Source: Flagellimonas taeanensis (GTDB taxonomy: Bacteria; Bacteroidota; Bacteroidia; Flavobacteriales; Flavobacteriaceae). From it: DNA of 64,000 nt. Made by a program: the position numbers and the translations under genes. Positions 61,657 to 64,000 of the stretch are shown one piece after another. The stretch's first letter is position 1; each line of letters starts with the position of its first letter. The notes beneath the pieces are model-generated. The model was not told the origin of the DNA, ran no database searches, and worked only from the letters and a program-made list of their open reading frames with translations. The stretch covers positions 186,001 through 250,000 of the forward strand of contig NZ_QXFO01000024.1 in NCBI RefSeq assembly GCF_003584105.1. The letters are read 5' to 3'.

Positions 61657-62295
61657 TTATTTCCATTCCTGTGGATTGGATCTCCACTCCAACAGGGTCT
61701 TCAGTTGTGATTCTTTGATGTAATGGGTCTCGGAGGCCTGTTCCACCAAGTGTTCGTAGTCGGAGAGGGTGTGCAGTTCCACACCTTCCTGTTCAAAATT
61801 GGTGGTGGCCACAGGGAAGCCATAAGTGAATATGGCCAACATGCCCTTCACTTTGGCATTTTGGTCTTTAAGGGCCTTAACGGCATTGAGGCTACTTTTT
61901 CCGGTGCTGATGAGGTCTTCGATGACCACAACGGATTGGCCGGATTCAAATTGGCCTTCAATTTGGTTTTGACGCCCATGGGATTTGGGTTCGGGCCTCA
62001 CATAGATGAAGGGAAGTCCTAAGGCTTCGGCCACCAAAATACCTATTCCGATGGCACCTGTGGCCACACCGGCGATGACGTCGGGCTTTCCGTAGAGGTT
62101 TTCCACTTGTTTGGCCATTTCCTCTCTCACAAAATTCCGGATTTCCGGGTAGGAGAGCATAATCCTGTTGTCGCAATAAATTGGGGATTTCCACCCAGAT
62201 GCCCATGTAAAGGGATTTTCGGGTTCCAACTTTATTGCATTAATTTGTAAAAGCAGCTCTGCTGTCTTTTTAGCAATTCCCTTATCTAAAACCAT
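61657..62295 (-). CDS. pyrE: Orotate phosphoribosyltransferase
   Basis: A 212-residue type I phosphoribosyltransferase that joins orotate to PRPP in pyrimidine synthesis. The start MVLDKGIAKK at 62295 is used because the 132-base upstream extension lies inside the divergent NUDIX gene. The PRPP loop is VVVIEDLISTGKSS, and YVRPEPKSHGRQN is the flexible catalytic loop. It is followed by the SRPBCC gene after 9 bases. Confidence 0.96.
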   Translation of the reverse strand: MVLDKGIAKKTAELLLQINAIKLEPENPFTWASGWKSPIYCDNRIMLSYPEIRNFVREEMAKQVENLYGKPDVIAGVATGAIGIGILVAEALGLPFIYVRPEPKSHGRQNQIEGQFESGQSVVVIEDLISTGKSSLNAVKALKDQNAKVKGMLAIFTYGFPVATTNFEQEGVELHTLSDYEHLVEQASETHYIKESQLKTLLEWRSNPQEWK

Positions 62296-62302
62296 TGCGC
62301 AA

Positions 62303-62902
62303 ATGTATGAAGTTTTTGTTAATGAGTCCCCACTGATCTTAACAAACGAGCGCCCAGAAAAGTCCAACGGCAACCTGTTCTCCATGGATGGGGATTCCAT
62401 AATGGAGGCCATTGAGCTTTTGTCCAAAAAAAAATTGAAAAAGGCCTACCTGTACCATCCGGATGGGGATAGGATACTCAAACTTTTCATGCACAAGATA
62501 CCTGTGGTGGTCGCAGGTGGTGGTTTCGTGGTGAACCCAAAGGGAAAGGTGCTTTTCATCCATCGAAATGGAAAATGGGACCTGCCCAAGGGAAAGGTGG
62601 ACAAAGGGGAATCCATTGAAAATGCCGCTATCCGTGAAGTAGAAGAGGAGACCGGGGTGAAAGGCTTGGTGATTGAAAAATTTCTGCGCACCACCTACCA
62701 TGTTTTCAAACGGAATGGGGAATACCAATTGAAACAGACCCATTGGTTTTTGATGTCCACTGACTACAATGGGAAATTGGTCGCCGAGAAGGCCGAAGGT
62801 ATCAAAAAGGTGAAATGGAAAGGCCCTGAAAAAGCAGCGAAGGCCCTTAAAAATTCATACAACAATATCAGGATATTGTTTGACGATCCATTTATTTCCT
62901 AG
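62303..62902 (+). CDS. NUDIX hydrolase-family protein
   Basis: A 199-residue protein with a full Nudix box at 97-119 (G-x5-E-x7-REVEEETGV). It carries an N-terminal extension of about 65 residues, which is unusual for small mutT-like members. It probably cleaves a nucleoside diphosphate linked to another moiety; the substrate is open. The start codon is only 7 bases from that of divergent pyrE. Confidence 0.92.
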   Translation: MYEVFVNESPLILTNERPEKSNGNLFSMDGDSIMEAIELLSKKKLKKAYLYHPDGDRILKLFMHKIPVVVAGGGFVVNPKGKVLFIHRNGKWDLPKGKVDKGESIENAAIREVEEETGVKGLVIEKFLRTTYHVFKRNGEYQLKQTHWFLMSTDYNGKLVAEKAEGIKKVKWKGPEKAAKALKNSYNNIRILFDDPFIS

Positions 62903-64000
62903 CCAATATGCCAGAAGCCTCACTGCCCTTTGCCACCCTGTACACGGGGTAGGAGAGATAGGCTTCCTCCAGATGCACGGAACGTTGGAAAATCCAATCC
63001 AGTTGTGCGTACCAGTTGTTCGCAAAATTGAGGTCCAGTTTCTTTTTGGTCTCAAAATTTTGGCGCAGAATGGAATCTTTCTGTAGCATCTCCAAGGCAA
63101 CATCTTCAAAGACATAGGGCGAAAAACCTTCTTTCTGCTGAAGGAAGGTGTCAAAGAAGTTCCAGTTGAAAAAGGAGTCCACGGCATGTGGTTCCAAGGT
63201 TTCCAAAAGGTACCTTATGCCCGGTTGACGGGTGGGGACTACAAAATCTCCTGGTTTAAAAGTGACTTTTTTGGTCGTTTTTTCAACTTTGGTATTGTAG
63301 TGCAGGTAATGGCCCTCATATGGAGTGTTTCGGGTATCGTATTCCAATATGGTGTAGGTCTCCACGGTGAGCGTAGTGTCCTTGTCCAATTTGAAATATT
63401 GGATCTTGTTGGCATCCAATCTCTCCATCACCTTTTGTTGGCTTTGCCTTATGATGTAGGCATCGGGAACGGGAACAGTGTCGGTGGGGTAATATTGGTC
63501 CTGATATACCACTTCTTTGGTGAAGGGTCTTGTTCGGTCATATTTTAACCGTGGAAGTCCGGTCACCTCGCTCGTAAACCGTTCTGCTTCGTATCCTTTA
63601 AACTGGAGTGTGGAACTTTGCGTGGTGTCCACCTGCCAGTTCAGGTAATATTCGGCAAGGTCCAAGTTTTTTTCCAAGGTCTCCTTGCGCAGGTTCTTTA
63701 TGTTTTCATGTTCTTTTTCCACCACGGCGATCAAGCTTTCCATGATCTCGTATGTGCCATCCACCCTTTGTTTGTAAGGTTTCAGCATGTGGGTTTCCAC
63801 CATCAGTCCCAAGGTGCTCCAAAGTGTGGTATAGCCAGTGGAATATCTGGGATGGTCTATAAATTGGCTAAACCCGAATTCTGGAGGCATGTTGAAAACG
63901 TTGACATAGGGCGTAATGTCCCAATCTTTTTCCGCCAACGATTTTTCTATACCGGGCATGAAAGAATTGTAGAGATATTCCCCAAGATCTCCGCCCAATT
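62892..64000 (-). CDS. M14-family peptidase, C-terminal part (runs off the window)
   Basis: At least 368 residues, with no start codon in the window; the frame is open to the last base. The fragment begins after the N-terminal zinc motif HxxE, which is not visible, and shows ETHMLKPY, where Glu is the catalytic residue of M14 carboxypeptidases, plus the YSTGYTTLWSTLG region. The remaining about 260 residues are beta-rich and typical of long Bacteroidota M14 proteins. Its stop overlaps the NUDIX gene by 11 bases. Confidence 0.85.
   Translation of the reverse strand, partial: LGGDLGEYLYNSFMPGIEKSLAEKDWDITPYVNVFNMPPEFGFSQFIDHPRYSTGYTTLWSTLGLMVETHMLKPYKQRVDGTYEIMESLIAVVEKEHENIKNLRKETLEKNLDLAEYYLNWQVDTTQSSTLQFKGYEAERFTSEVTGLPRLKYDRTRPFTKEVVYQDQYYPTDTVPVPDAYIIRQSQQKVMERLDANKIQYFKLDKDTTLTVETYTILEYDTRNTPYEGHYLHYNTKVEKTTKKVTFKPGDFVVPTRQPGIRYLLETLEPHAVDSFFNWNFFDTFLQQKEGFSPYVFEDVALEMLQKDSILRQNFETKKKLDLNFANNWYAQLDWIFQRSVHLEEAYLSYPVYRVAKGSEASGILARK

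Noticed and set aside
1-64000. CRISPR arrays, tRNA genes, prophage or transposase genes.
   Set aside because: No spaced repeats, cloverleaf sequences, integrases or transposase motifs were recognised by eye; a tRNA scan would settle the tRNA question.

Overview
The window looks like chromosomal DNA of a marine member of the Flavobacteriaceae (Bacteroidota), most like the Muricauda/Allomuricauda group. The signs are a Na+-NQR operon, a type IX secretion (T9SS) type B C-terminal domain, families largely confined to Bacteroidota (DUF6702, carboxypeptidase-regulatory-like surface proteins, two-component-regulator-propeller lipoproteins), almost no Shine-Dalgarno sequences, and several exact copies of the Bacteroidota -7 promoter box TAnnTTTG. 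The genus is an inference. No tRNA, rRNA, CRISPR array, prophage or insertion sequence was recognised. Most of the window is ordinary core genome. The irregular parts are about 5.0-5.5 kb, 7.9-16.2 kb and 29.0-29.6 kb.

Layout. 0-4.3 kb: end of the Na+-translocating NADH:quinone reductase operon (nqrC end, nqrD, nqrE, nqrF), a small conserved protein and apbE, the flavin transferase that matures NQR. 4.3-8.6 kb: a methyltransferase, a GxxExxY nuclease-fold orphan, map, gpmI and a small ankyrin protein. 8.7-16.2 kb: a 55-residue membrane protein missed by length cut-offs, M48 and M15 peptidases, a T9SS-type surface pair with a perfect 237-bp tandem repeat, and intergenic regions filled with related degenerate repeats. 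16.2-19.1 kb: DUF6702 protein and M1 aminopeptidase. 19.2-25.8 kb: TatA-like protein, PAP2 phosphatase, O-methyltransferase, GNAT, kynureninase, MFS and CDF transporters, a propeller lipoprotein. 25.8-32.8 kb: ECF42-type sigma factor with its YciI/DGPF partner, several lipoproteins, a second ECF sigma factor, an MscS-like channel and ClpP. 33.0-37.4 kb: kynurenine 3-monooxygenase, a cysteine-free zinc-ribbon-family protein beside Nif3, and lpxK. 37.4-43.7 kb: a minus-strand run of hybrid sensor kinase, gap, lipA and two further ECF sigma factors, one with an RskA-type anti-sigma factor. 43.9-50.9 kb: murB, aminotransferase, a two-motif aspartic protease with PDZ, DUF1573 protein, valS. 51.0-54.3 kb: a sugar operon (GH109-like oxidoreductase/glycosidase, GHMP kinase, nucleotidyltransferase). 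54.3-60.3 kb: sterol desaturase-like enzyme facing the conserved run rsfS-ftsH-LUD-cdsA-psd-acbP. 60.4-64.0 kb: birA, an SRPBCC protein, pyrE, a NUDIX protein and the end of an M14 peptidase.

How the genes work together. NqrC-F, the small protein and ApbE form one functional unit for sodium-based respiration. kynU and kmo are two steps of tryptophan-to-quinolinate (NAD) metabolism, encoded 12 kb apart. The 51-54 kb operon has the parts expected for releasing and activating an amino sugar. The rsfS-to-acbP run joins ribosome silencing, membrane proteolysis and phospholipid synthesis. Four ECF sigma factors within 18 kb suggest a region rich in envelope or stress regulation.
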